Source: Bosea sp. 685 (GTDB lineage Bacteria > Pseudomonadota > Alphaproteobacteria > Rhizobiales > Beijerinckiaceae). Taken from it: 64,000 nucleotides of DNA. A model generated the notes under the pieces. The model was not told where the DNA came from. It ran no database searches and was given only the letters and a program-made list of their open reading frames with translations. Both the position numbers and the translations under genes were made by a program. The stretch spans positions 1-64,000 of the forward strand of contig NZ_CP134778.1 of assembly GCF_031884435.1 (NCBI RefSeq), given 5' to 3'. Below are positions 8,411 through 15,087 of this stretch, piece by piece (within the stretch, counting starts at the first letter, position 1; each line of letters opens with the position of its first letter).

Positions 8411-8426
8411 GTTACATTTGGTGTCA
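8411..8426 (-). promoter_or_regulatory. candidate response-regulator site upstream of the regulator gene
   Basis: The minus strand reads TGACAC-CAAA-TGTAAC, two hexamers at a 10-base period. The second hexamer is identical to that of the site at 5643-5658 and the first differs at one base. It overlaps the stop codon of the PAP2 gene and lies about 250 bases upstream of the response-regulator start. The distance is long for direct activation, so its role is tentative. Confidence 0.35.
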
Positions 8427-9107
8427 GCCCTTCGAGCCCGTTGGACTAGGCCGTGGGGCGGCGCGCCAGGCTGCGACGCATGTGGCGCTCGCGATCGCGC
8501 AGACCAGGCCCAGCGCCCATCCCGCCAGCACGTCGCTTGGATAGTGAACCCCGAGATAGACGCGGCTGAGCCCGACTGCCGCGATCAGGAGCGACGTCAT
8601 GGCGAAGACGTAGGCCCGCACAGCCGTGCGGGTCTGATGGCGCGAGACAATGGCGGCCAGCGTCAGGAAGACGGCGACGGACAGTGTCGCGTGCCCGCTT
8701 GGGAAGCTGGAGGTGAACGTCCGGGCCAAGTGCACGATATCGGGCCGGGGACGGTCGAACAGGAGCTTGAGCCCGAATGCACCGGCTGTTCCCGATGCGC
8801 CCGAAGCCATCAGCTCGCCTGCTGCGGCCATCTGCTCCGTCAGCGCGAAATAGCCCAAGGCGACAGCCGTCACAAGGCCGAGGAAGACAAGGCTTCCCAG
8901 CGCCGTGACGTCGCGACCCATCTCCTGCACCCAGGCGGGGCCAAGCAGTCGCGTCGGCTCTCCCGCCACGCGAAACAGGGCAATGATCCGATCGTCGAAA
9001 GCTGTGATGGCGCCGGTCTGCATGGCATAGGCGAGCAAGCCGAACGACAGGATCGCCGCGCCGACCGCAACGGATCTCCAAAGCGGCCGCGCGCCATCGG
9101 TCCTCAC
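8424..9107 (-). CDS. PAP2-superfamily membrane phosphatase
   Basis: The product is 227 residues and has about six membrane helices. The three phosphatase signature blocks are present: KLLFDRPRP, SFPSGHA and SRVYLGVHYPSDV, which carry the phosphate-binding Arg and the catalytic histidines. Family members dephosphorylate undecaprenyl pyrophosphate or phosphatidic and phosphatidylglycerol phosphates at the outer face of the inner membrane. The GTG at 9107 overlaps the upstream stop as GTGA, so I prefer it to an ATG at 9200 that lies inside the preceding gene. The gene is the last of a four-gene membrane-protein operon. Its actual lipid substrate is not evident. Confidence 0.88.
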   Translation of the reverse strand: MRTDGARPLWRSVAVGAAILSFGLLAYAMQTGAITAFDDRIIALFRVAGEPTRLLGPAWVQEMGRDVTALGSLVFLGLVTAVALGYFALTEQMAAAGELMASGASGTAGAFGLKLLFDRPRPDIVHLARTFTSSFPSGHATLSVAVFLTLAAIVSRHQTRTAVRAYVFAMTSLLIAAVGLSRVYLGVHYPSDVLAGWALGLVCAIASATCVAAWRAAPRPSPTGSKG

Positions 9108-9310
9108 TTCGCAGCGCCCTTGACGACGCTCGACAGCAATACGCCCGCACATCCCAGCACGAGCATCAGGGCAACTGCGAGGTGTCCGGCGTGGAACCAC
9201 CAGATGACTAGGCCGCAGGCCGCAACCACGGCCAGGATCGAGAGAGCAAGGCGTTCGTCATCGACGAACAAGCCGACGAATTCGCGAGCGATGAGACGAA
9301 ACAGCGTCAT
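9104..9310 (-). CDS. small two-helix membrane protein, unknown function
   Basis: The product is 68 residues long. Two hydrophobic helices are evident (LALSILAVVAACGLVIWWF and LAVALMLVLGCAGVLLSSV), joined by a short turn with His-Ala-Gly-His. The N-terminus is amphipathic and charged. Its stop overlaps the PAP2 start (GTGA), which indicates translational coupling. I do not recognise a family. It may assist or regulate the phosphatase, but that is based on gene order alone. Confidence 0.65.
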   Translation of the reverse strand: MTLFRLIAREFVGLFVDDERLALSILAVVAACGLVIWWFHAGHLAVALMLVLGCAGVLLSSVVKGAAK

Positions 9311-9340
9311 GGGGTACAGTCCTTTCGACCGTTCAGCGCG

Positions 9341-10081
9341 TCAGGTGCTGGCAGGCGTGCGAGCCACGGGAATCAGCGCCAATCCGAGCGCCAGGAAGAA
9401 CGCAACGAGTCCGAGGATTGCGAAGTCATGCCCCGGCCATGGCACGCCCAGGCCTTCGCCCGTCCAGTAGACACCGAAGGCCGACAGCATCACGCCGACG
9501 CCGAACTTCAGGGTGTTCTCGGGGACGCGTGAGAGCGGCCTGTGGACGACAACGCCGATCGCCAGCACGAGCGCACAAGCGGCAAGCGCGCCCAGCGAGG
9601 CCGGCCAGAGCAGCCCGCGACCAGCGCCGACCGCGATTACGACGAAGACGACCTCGACGCCCTCCAGCACCACGGCCTTGAACGCCCCGAGACCTGCGAT
9701 CCAGTCGAGATGGCGTTGATCGCTCTGTGCGGCCTTGCGAAGTCCTGCGGTCTCCTTGGAAAAGGCCATCCCCTCATCATGAAGCGCGATGACGCCTGCG
9801 CTTCGCAGGATCGCCTTTCGGAGCCAACGCAGTCCAAACAGCAGAAGCAGGACGCCGATGACGAGCTGGAGGCCTTGGAGCGGGATGGTATCGAGGACCG
9901 GCCCCAGGGCCACGACGATGATGGCAATCAGGCCGAGGCCTGCGGCCGTCCCGGTCAAGGCGGGTTTCCAGCCGCGCACGGTCGCGACCGCCAACACGAT
10001 GGTGAATGCCTCGACGACCTCGACGAGCGAGGCGAGGAAAGCAGCCGAGATGGCGGGTGCTGCGGTGACCCAACTGGTCAT
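9341..10081 (-). CDS. multipass membrane protein, COG4280-like
   Basis: The product is 246 residues with about six or seven membrane helices arranged as two similar halves. Each half begins with an acidic motif in a helix: LASLVEVVEAFTIVLAV and VVLEGVEVVFVVIAV. Such paired E-x-x-E-type motifs are typical of small cation or solute transporters of the LysE/UPF0016/FTR1 type, and the closest group I can recall is the uncharacterised COG4280. Metal or cation transport is therefore plausible but not shown. It lies between two small membrane-protein genes on the same strand, spaced 16 and 30 bases, and is part of the PAP2 operon. Confidence 0.75.
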   Translation of the reverse strand: MTSWVTAAPAISAAFLASLVEVVEAFTIVLAVATVRGWKPALTGTAAGLGLIAIIVVALGPVLDTIPLQGLQLVIGVLLLLFGLRWLRKAILRSAGVIALHDEGMAFSKETAGLRKAAQSDQRHLDWIAGLGAFKAVVLEGVEVVFVVIAVGAGRGLLWPASLGALAACALVLAIGVVVHRPLSRVPENTLKFGVGVMLSAFGVYWTGEGLGVPWPGHDFAILGLVAFFLALGLALIPVARTPAST

Positions 10082-10097
10082 GGCGGATACCTTCGGT

Positions 10098-10313
10098 TCA
10101 GGTGGAGGGCGGGATGGCGAGGTGAAGTGCGATCACGAGGATGGCGGCCAGGGCGATAGAGAGCCCGACGAGCAGGACTCCGGCCGGCGTCGCCTCGGGA
10201 CGACGACCGACGAGTGCGGCTACTGTCACCGTCCCAGCCATGCTGAGACCAAGCCACCTGACCAGGCGCCTCCGGCGCGACGCTCGCTTCCGTGACATCG
10301 GCATGCTGGTCAT
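10098..10313 (-). CDS. small membrane protein, first gene of the PAP2 operon
   Basis: The product is 71 residues: a very basic N-terminus (RKRASRRRRLVRW) followed by two hydrophobic segments (LGLSMAGTVTVAALVG and GVLLVGLSIALAAILVIALHLAI). The stop is 16 bases upstream of the COG4280-like gene. No family is recognised. An overlapping frame at 10078-10341 lacks membrane character and looks spurious. The basic, two-helix layout is consistent with a real short membrane protein, but its length leaves room for doubt. Confidence 0.5.
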   Translation of the reverse strand: MTSMPMSRKRASRRRRLVRWLGLSMAGTVTVAALVGRRPEATPAGVLLVGLSIALAAILVIALHLAIPPST

Positions 10314-10371
10314 GGCCCTCTCTTGCTGTCACATTGGGCATCGCAAGATCGCTTCAGTCGCATAGTTTATT

Positions 10372-10386
10372 TGTAACGGCCGTAAC
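10372..10386. promoter_or_regulatory. GTAAC direct repeat in divergent promoter region
   Basis: The plus strand reads TGTAACGGCCGTAAC: two GTAAC units nine bases apart, centred on GGCC, within the 87-base region between the small membrane gene (minus) and the ChrB-like gene (plus). TGTAAC also forms the second hexamer of the two candidate regulator sites at 5643 and 8411, so the same regulator could act here. This is a pattern match only. Confidence 0.3.
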
Positions 10387-10400
10387 ATTCAAGAGGTTCC

Positions 10401-10964
10401 ATGGCTGCGTTGGAATGGTTGCTTATGACGTATAAGGTGCCGGCTGAGCCCGCGCGGAAGCGTGTCTCGATTTGGCGCAAGCTCAAGGGCATGGGCGCTG
10501 TCTATCTGCAGGGTGGCGTTTGCGTGCTGCCCAAGACCGACGATCATCTCCGTCGTCTCAAGGTTGTCGAGAACGAGATCACTGAAGCCGAAGGCGAGGC
10601 GCTGTTGCTGGCGACAGTCGGCCTCGATCAGAAGCAGCAGGAGAAGATCATCGCCCGGTTCAACGCCGACCGCGACGACGAGTACAAGGAGTTCATCGAG
10701 AAGTGCGTCGCCTTCGAGGAGGAGATCGCGGAGGAGACCCGCGTCAAGCACTTCACCTTCGCCGAGCTTGAGGAGAACGAGCAGGAGCTGACCAAGTTCA
10801 AGACGTGGATCGCCAAGATCCAAAAGCTCGACTTCTACAAGGCGCAGCGGGCCGAGGAGGCGGCCGAGAGGCTCACCCGGTCGGAGGCGATCCTCGACAC
10901 CTACGCACACAACGTCTTTTCCGCACAGGAGGAGAACAGGCCTCCGGATGCCGCGAGGGGGTGA
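10401..10964 (+). CDS. ChrB N-terminal-domain protein
   Basis: The product is 187 residues long. It begins WLLMTYKVPAEPARKRVSIWRKLKGMGAVYLQGGV, a pattern characteristic of the ChrB N-terminal domain, followed by a long charged helical region (IIARFNADRDDEYKEFIEKC). Full ChrB proteins are about 300 residues and also carry a C-terminal domain; here only the first half is present, which is a known short form. ChrB regulates or assists the chromate transporter ChrA, but no chrA is near. The gene is followed seven bases later by a YkvA-like gene. A chromate role is therefore doubtful. Confidence 0.8.
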   Translation: MAALEWLLMTYKVPAEPARKRVSIWRKLKGMGAVYLQGGVCVLPKTDDHLRRLKVVENEITEAEGEALLLATVGLDQKQQEKIIARFNADRDDEYKEFIEKCVAFEEEIAEETRVKHFTFAELEENEQELTKFKTWIAKIQKLDFYKAQRAEEAAERLTRSEAILDTYAHNVFSAQEENRPPDAARG

Positions 10965-10970
10965 TCGGCC

Positions 10971-11342
10971 ATGTCCGTTCTCGACGCACTCAAGGCCTGG
11001 GCCCGCACGGTGAAGCGGGACGTCGTGGCTCTCTGGATCGCGGCGCGCGACGGCAGGACGCCCACCCTCGCCAAGATTACCGCCGCCGCGGTGGCCGCCT
11101 ACGCGCTATCGCCGATCGATCTGATCCCGGACTTCATCTCGGTGCTCGGCTATCTCGACGACCTTCTGATCCTACCCCTGGGCATCATGCTAGCGGTCAA
11201 GCTGATCCCGCCGCCCCTGATGATCGAGTTCAGAGAGGCAGCGGGGAAGCGAATTGAACGGCCGGTCAGCCGCGCGGGCCTGGCATTCGTCGTGATCATA
11301 TGGATTGCTGCGATCGGGACGGCGTTCTTGCTCCTTCGTTGA
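10971..11342 (+). CDS. YkvA family (DUF1232) membrane protein
   Basis: The product is 123 residues long. The DUF1232 signature AAYALSPIDLIPDFISVLGYLDDLLILPLG spans residues about 41-72, and a C-terminal membrane helix (AGLAFVVIIWIAAIGTAFLLL) ends the protein. Start ATG 10971 follows the ChrB-domain gene closely, so both are probably co-transcribed. YkvA proteins are widespread small membrane proteins without a known function. The gene ends at 11342, about 100 bases from the transposon edge. Confidence 0.85.
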   Translation: MSVLDALKAWARTVKRDVVALWIAARDGRTPTLAKITAAAVAAYALSPIDLIPDFISVLGYLDDLLILPLGIMLAVKLIPPPLMIEFREAAGKRIERPVSRAGLAFVVIIWIAAIGTAFLLLR

Positions 11343-11357
11343 TACGCAACAAAAATG

Positions 11358-11381
11358 CCTCCGGAGCGAACCCCGGAGGCC
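11358..11381 (-). terminator. rho-independent terminator, minus strand
   Basis: A perfect 8-base stem, GCCTCCGG and CCGGAGGC, encloses the loop AGCGAACC. On the minus strand the stem is followed by ATTTTTG, which provides the U tract; the plus-strand side has none. It therefore terminates a minus-strand gene whose tail lies just upstream at 11404-11448, but could also stop readthrough from the YkvA gene. Confidence 0.65.
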
Positions 11382-11403
11382 TTCAACATCGTACGCGATC
11401 GGA

Positions 11404-11448
11404 TCAGACGATGGGGCGCTTGTACGGATCGGCCTTCTTGTCGCTTTG
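11404..11448 (-). pseudogene. C-terminal tail of a gene cut by the transposon (unidentified)
   Basis: On the minus strand the last codons before a TGA at 11406-11404 read SDKKADPYKRPIV, a hydrophilic tail of protein-like composition. It stands 23 bases before the terminator at 11358-11381 and its upstream side runs directly into the left end of the TniABQ element. The simplest reading is a gene end separated from its body by the insertion. The gene body is not found beyond the right end of the element, so it was lost or lies elsewhere. The family cannot be told from so short a piece. Confidence 0.35.
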
Positions 11449-11530
11449 CAGTTAAATGTAAGAATGGTCGCCTCCGACATGGATTGAGCATTTAATCATG
11501 AGAATGGGCGGGAGCTCATTCTCAAATAAG
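11449..11530. repeat. left-end transposase-binding repeats
   Basis: Two direct copies point inward, CAGTTAAATGTAAGAATGG at 11449-11467 and TTAATCATGAGAATGG at 11492-11507, and one inverted copy, CTTATTTGAGAATGAG (minus strand), lies at 11515-11530 overlapping the tniQ stop. Arrays of such sites are where TniA/TnsB proteins bind in this transposon class. Confidence 0.6.
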
Positions 11531-12382
11531 CTGCTTCTGTGAATGAGCACGCACGCTGACCCATTGAGCGATCGCCTCTGTTGCGAAGGCATCGAACAGT
11601 TTGCGTCGGACGCCGATGGCGTGCCTGCGAAGCAGGTCGAGCATTTCCGGTCCGCTCTCCAGAACGACCGCCACGCCGGCGAGGAGGAACGGGCGCAGAT
11701 GGAGCGGCAGGATGGGCTTACCGGAGTTGGCGATGTTGCTCGGCTCCTCCATGGCGATACGGTCGAACTCTGGGATTACGAGCCCCAGCATACGCGCCCG
11801 CCGATAGTCCCCCTTGTCTGGTCCCCAGCGGACGAAGCGGGGCACCAGAAGCAATCTGGCAACGACTGCTGGAGAGATCCAGTGCCGCGACCCGTCGTGC
11901 GCTTCGCGGTGCAGGAGTTGCTCACCTCTCGAGGCGGCGCGCCACAGAAGGTTCGGCGACAATTGTGACTCCAACCCGTCAGGGTCGTGGAGCAGCCCGC
12001 CGCAGGTCGGGCATGTGATGCGCCATCCTTGCAACTGCGAACGCCGAACCGGAGCGTCTTGCGTATGCTGGGTGGAACAGGTCTGGCATGCTTGAATGAC
12101 GCGCGAAGATATCAGCCAGCGGGTTGCCCCGGGGGCAGTCGCGAAGGTCATGCCGAACACGGTTGTGGCCGCGGTTCGGAAGACAGTGGCCAAGGCTTCG
12201 GCCTGATCCAGCGCGAGATCGAGATCAGCAGCTTTGAGGGACCGCAGTTCCGGCACGGCGTGTTGCAAGACGGCGAGCGGTGGCACGTTGTAGAAGATGG
12301 CATGGCGTCCGATCAAAGACGACAAAAGCTCATCAGGGACTGGCGGGAAGCAGACTGGCATCGGCGACGGGGTGGCCGGCAT
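11522..12382 (-). CDS. tniQ: TniQ family transposition protein
   Basis: The product is 286 residues long. The N-terminal half has the TniQ pattern (DELLSSLIGRHAIFYNVPP), then paired cysteines CQTC at 99-102 and CPTC at 124-127 form the zinc site typical of TniQ/TnsD proteins. The C-terminal part is basic. TniQ helps choose the target site and recruits the TniB ATPase. The ATG at 12382 overlaps the tniB stop as TGATG. It is shorter than TniQ of Tn5053 (about 400 residues), which suggests that a C-terminal DNA-recognition segment is reduced. Confidence 0.85.
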   Translation of the reverse strand: MPATPSPMPVCFPPVPDELLSSLIGRHAIFYNVPPLAVLQHAVPELRSLKAADLDLALDQAEALATVFRTAATTVFGMTFATAPGATRWLISSRVIQACQTCSTQHTQDAPVRRSQLQGWRITCPTCGGLLHDPDGLESQLSPNLLWRAASRGEQLLHREAHDGSRHWISPAVVARLLLVPRFVRWGPDKGDYRRARMLGLVIPEFDRIAMEEPSNIANSGKPILPLHLRPFLLAGVAVVLESGPEMLDLLRRHAIGVRRKLFDAFATEAIAQWVSVRAHSQKQLI

Positions 12383-13263
12383 CAGGCGACTGCGGTCTCG
12401 CCCTGGAATGCGGGCTCCCAGCGCTGGACGGCTTCGTCCGTGATCCGCTCCTCGCCGCTCTCTATGGCTGCGATGGCGAGGTCGGTGATCAGTCGAAAGA
12501 TTCCCGCTGTAATGCCATCTGTGATCTGGAGAATGCGGCGCAGCGCGTTTGGCGTCAGCACGGAAGGGTGCCGAAGTGGCATGTTGCGCAGGATCGAGCC
12601 GATCAAAGCTTCAAACTGCTCGTTCGCCGCCCACCGGCTAAAGGTCAGCTGCTCGAAACGCCGCGCCAACTGCACGTCGCCGCTGATCGCCTCGCGTGCT
12701 TCATTGACACCGAAGCAGACGAGGGAGATTTGCAGACGGTTGCTCAGGAAGCGTAGCGTGTTGAGCACGATGCGTTGCTCGCGGTAACTGCCGGCCAGAA
12801 GGTTGTGGACCTCGTCGATCACGAGGACTTGGACGCCGATGGCCTCCAGAATCCGCATGGCTGCCTGCTCCATCTGGGCGATGTCAGCACGCGGCCGCGA
12901 CGGAGCCCCCAGTAGCGTCAGCAGTTCGGCGTAGAACCGCCGTTCGCCCGGTCGGCTCGTCATCTCCATTGCAAGAACTGGCGTCGTCAGCACGCCGGTC
13001 ACGGTGTTGAAGTTTGGCGGGTGTTCGTCCCGGAATTGCTTCATGATCATGGTCTTGCCCATGCCGCTATCACCATAGATGGCGATGGACGGCATACGCG
13101 TGCCGCGCGGCTGGTCGAGAAGTCCACGCAGGCGATCGAGCGCCTGCTTGGCGCGAGGATAGAGGACCCACCGACGCGACCGGATGGCGCGGATGCGCTG
13201 CTCATCGTGCTCGGCAAGAAGCGCCGCCGCGCTCGACGTCAGGTGGCGGAATGTGAATGTCAT
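12382..13263 (-). CDS. tniB: TniB AAA+ ATPase of the transposon
   Basis: The product is 293 residues long. A Walker A motif GDSGMGKT lies at 64-71 and a Walker B VLVIDEVHN around 147-154, followed by a sensor-like stretch (LVCFGVNEA). The block YPRAKQALDRLRGLLD before Walker A is typical of TniB. TniB is the regulator ATPase, analogous to TnsC and MuB, that bridges transposase and target. It sits six bases after the tniA stop and overlaps tniQ, giving the standard order tniA-tniB-tniQ. Confidence 0.92.
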   Translation of the reverse strand: MTFTFRHLTSSAAALLAEHDEQRIRAIRSRRWVLYPRAKQALDRLRGLLDQPRGTRMPSIAIYGDSGMGKTMIMKQFRDEHPPNFNTVTGVLTTPVLAMEMTSRPGERRFYAELLTLLGAPSRPRADIAQMEQAAMRILEAIGVQVLVIDEVHNLLAGSYREQRIVLNTLRFLSNRLQISLVCFGVNEAREAISGDVQLARRFEQLTFSRWAANEQFEALIGSILRNMPLRHPSVLTPNALRRILQITDGITAGIFRLITDLAIAAIESGEERITDEAVQRWEPAFQGETAVA

Positions 13264-13269
13264 GCTGCG

Positions 13270-14886
13270 TCAATCCATATCCTCGACCGAGGGCACAGGA
13301 TTGCTGGAATCGACGCCGCGAAGCGAGCCCCAGCCGCTATCATCCACTTTGGAGTTGCTGGCCGCTCGCCCCCGCTTGCGCTGAGAAGAAGTCTGGCGAA
13401 CGGCGTCATCGATCAACTCTCGCTGTGCGATGACAGTCCGCAAGATTGCCTCGGCGCCCACTTCTCGCCGCCCCTTTGCAAGAAGGGATTTCCGGGCCGC
13501 GCTCACCTCATGCAGCGTAGCGGCGGGCAAGGTAATGTCGGCATAGCGGGCCTCGACGAAGCTGCCGGATGGGCGCTGGACGAAGACGCGAGCCAGATCG
13601 CGGGGGTCGTACTTGACGAGCAGCTTGCTCTTTACGCGGCCGACATCGGCGGATAGGGCAGGCGACCAATAGCGAAGGCCGAACAGATGGATTCCGGTCG
13701 GGCGCAAACTGCGACGGTCTTCCGGCAGGAAGTTCAGCCAGAAGCGCTGACGATCTTGCGGCATGCGCAGAGGCGTCCGATCTTCTAGCTCACGCCAAAC
13801 GGCGAGGGGAGGCCGGCCCAGGCCACCATGAATGGATTGGTGATAGGCTCCGGCGATATCGAGCGCGATGTGGCGCTCCAGTTCGCGCAGCGTGAGCGCG
13901 GCATGCCGTCTGCTGTCATAGTCTCCGCGCTCATCCACATCGCCGAAGGTCGTGCCCGGAAGAAGATGCAGGCGGCCCATTTGCGTGCCGATGAGCCGCT
14001 CAATATGCCCGCCGAACCGAGGTTGTCCAGGCGGGCGCCAGATGACAGCGACGCCGGCGTCATCGCAGCCCCGCTTAAAAGCCTTGCTCCTGAAATCCGC
14101 GCCGTTGTCGACATGCAGAGCGTCCGGCAATCCAGCGATCGGCCAGGGCTCGGAAATCTCGCGCTCCTGGAGCCAAGCCGTTTTGTCGAATACTGCGTGC
14201 AGCAGACACAGGCTCGTCGAGAGCCGCGAAGGCGCATCCATCGTAAGATGGAAGCCCATGACCATGCGGCTGTGCACGTCGATCGCGAGCGTCAGCCACG
14301 GGCGACCGATCGGCAGTCGCGTCTCTTCATCGACGACGAAGATATCTGCCCTTGTATGGTCGAGTTGGACCACCTCGAGTGGCCGTGTTGTGCGCAGCGC
14401 GCCGGGAACCGGAGTCGTCGCCTTCACAGTGGCCTCGTCGCCACGCCGCCTGGCGCGGTGCTGCAGGTCGACATCCTTGATACGCGCCTCGATCGTGCGT
14501 CGATGCGGCGGCTTGAGACCCGCTTTCATGCAGTGCGCCTGGATCATCCGCACAAGCTCAGAGACGGGTGGGCGATTGGGTGCCAGGAAGGTCGCCCGTA
14601 TAGCGCTCTTGACGAGTTCCTCCCGCCCGGGGTCAAGAACGCGATGGCCAAGCGGTCGGCCACGCTTGCGTTCGACCAGAGCGCGCACGCTGCCGCCTTC
14701 GCGGAAGAGACCGATCAGCCGATAGGTGGTTGCCTGACTAAGCCCGAGTTCAGTCGCCAGTGCAGCGACATCAGCCGTCGTGCCCTGGTCGCTGCGATGA
14801 CTAAGAAATGTGCGGATTGCGTCGGCTCGCCGTCGAGCTTCCTCCCACTGAGCATCATCAATCTGGTCGGGAAGCGGATCTTGCAT
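13270..14886 (-). CDS. tniA: TniA transposase, DDE (Mu/TnsB type)
   Basis: The product is 538 residues from the ATG at 14886; a TTG at 14904 would add six residues. An N-terminal helix-turn-helix (ELGLSQATTYRLIGLF) precedes a retroviral-integrase-type core. Catalytic residues appear as Asp176 (QLDHT), Asp260 (HVDNGADF) and Glu296 (GGHIERLIG), a DD-35-E spacing. The C-terminal Mu-like beta-barrel contains GIHLFGLRYWSPAL, and the Arg/Lys-rich end carries SSQRKRGRAA. The protein cuts and joins the 3' ends of the element. A decayed relative of its C-terminal part lies at 24.7 kb, so this family has entered the region more than once. Confidence 0.93.
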   Translation of the reverse strand: MQDPLPDQIDDAQWEEARRRADAIRTFLSHRSDQGTTADVAALATELGLSQATTYRLIGLFREGGSVRALVERKRGRPLGHRVLDPGREELVKSAIRATFLAPNRPPVSELVRMIQAHCMKAGLKPPHRRTIEARIKDVDLQHRARRRGDEATVKATTPVPGALRTTRPLEVVQLDHTRADIFVVDEETRLPIGRPWLTLAIDVHSRMVMGFHLTMDAPSRLSTSLCLLHAVFDKTAWLQEREISEPWPIAGLPDALHVDNGADFRSKAFKRGCDDAGVAVIWRPPGQPRFGGHIERLIGTQMGRLHLLPGTTFGDVDERGDYDSRRHAALTLRELERHIALDIAGAYHQSIHGGLGRPPLAVWRELEDRTPLRMPQDRQRFWLNFLPEDRRSLRPTGIHLFGLRYWSPALSADVGRVKSKLLVKYDPRDLARVFVQRPSGSFVEARYADITLPAATLHEVSAARKSLLAKGRREVGAEAILRTVIAQRELIDDAVRQTSSQRKRGRAASNSKVDDSGWGSLRGVDSSNPVPSVEDMD

Positions 14887-14918
14887 GAGCGGCCCCAGAG
14901 CCAAACGTGAACCGCATT

Positions 14919-14988
14919 CCCATTCTCACATAAGGTGCCAGAAACAAAGCGCCATTCTCACATTAACTGCCGATTATCAAATTACCTG
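14919..14988. repeat. right-end transposase-binding repeats
   Basis: Three copies are seen on the minus strand, all pointing inward: CAGGTAATTTGATAATCGG (14970-14988), CAGTTAATGTGAGAATGG (14952-14969) and CCTTATGTGAGAATGGG (14919-14935). The first two are directly abutting. They match the left-end copies and lie upstream of tniA, where they could also serve in autoregulation. Confidence 0.65.
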
Positions 14989-15047
14989 CCGGCGTAACAT
15001 ATTGAAAATGCTGAACTGCGATTCCGGAATTTAAATGGAAAGTGACA

Positions 15048-15083
15048 GGAAAGGACACCGCCGCGAGGGTCGATGCCCTTTCC
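15048..15083 (-). terminator. candidate terminator of the ThDP-enzyme operon
   Basis: A 10-base stem (GGAAAGGGCA with TGTCCTTTCC on the minus strand, one G-T pair) starts four bases after the TAA stop of the ThDP enzyme and encloses a 16-base loop. The tract after it (TGTCACTTTCCATTT) is only moderately T-rich, so efficiency is uncertain. It ends the six-gene operon just before the transposon edge. Confidence 0.4.
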
Positions 15084-15087
15084 GATT

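Larger units (their letters stand above)
11439..14999 (-). mobile_element. minimal Tn5053/Tn7-like transposon carrying tniA, tniB and tniQ only
   Basis: Three coupled minus-strand genes encode a DDE transposase, its AAA+ ATPase and a TniQ targeting protein. Both ends carry repeated sites related to TTAATGTGAGAATGG, in inverted orientation between ends. Outermost candidate termini are TGTCGCTTTGCAGTTAA (from 11439, plus strand) and TGTTACGCCGGCAGGTAA (from 14999, minus strand), which align with one gap. I found no convincing 5-base target duplication, so the limits may be off by 10-20 bases. There are no cargo genes and no resolvase (TniR), unlike full Tn5053. Element length is about 3.5 kb. 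Confidence 0.8.

Noticed and set aside
8298..9470. Plus-strand open frame of 390 codons over the PAP2 gene
   Set aside because: It is antisense to the PAP2 phosphatase and small membrane genes, whose motifs and overlapping starts are convincing.
12382..14904. CRISPR-associated (Tn7-type guided) transposition
   Set aside because: TniABQ genes can accompany Cas proteins, but no cas gene, repeat array or guide-like repeat is present within or near the element.
11421..15004. Target-site duplication around the transposon
   Set aside because: I compared 5-base flanks for several possible end pairs; none matched, so I do not report one.
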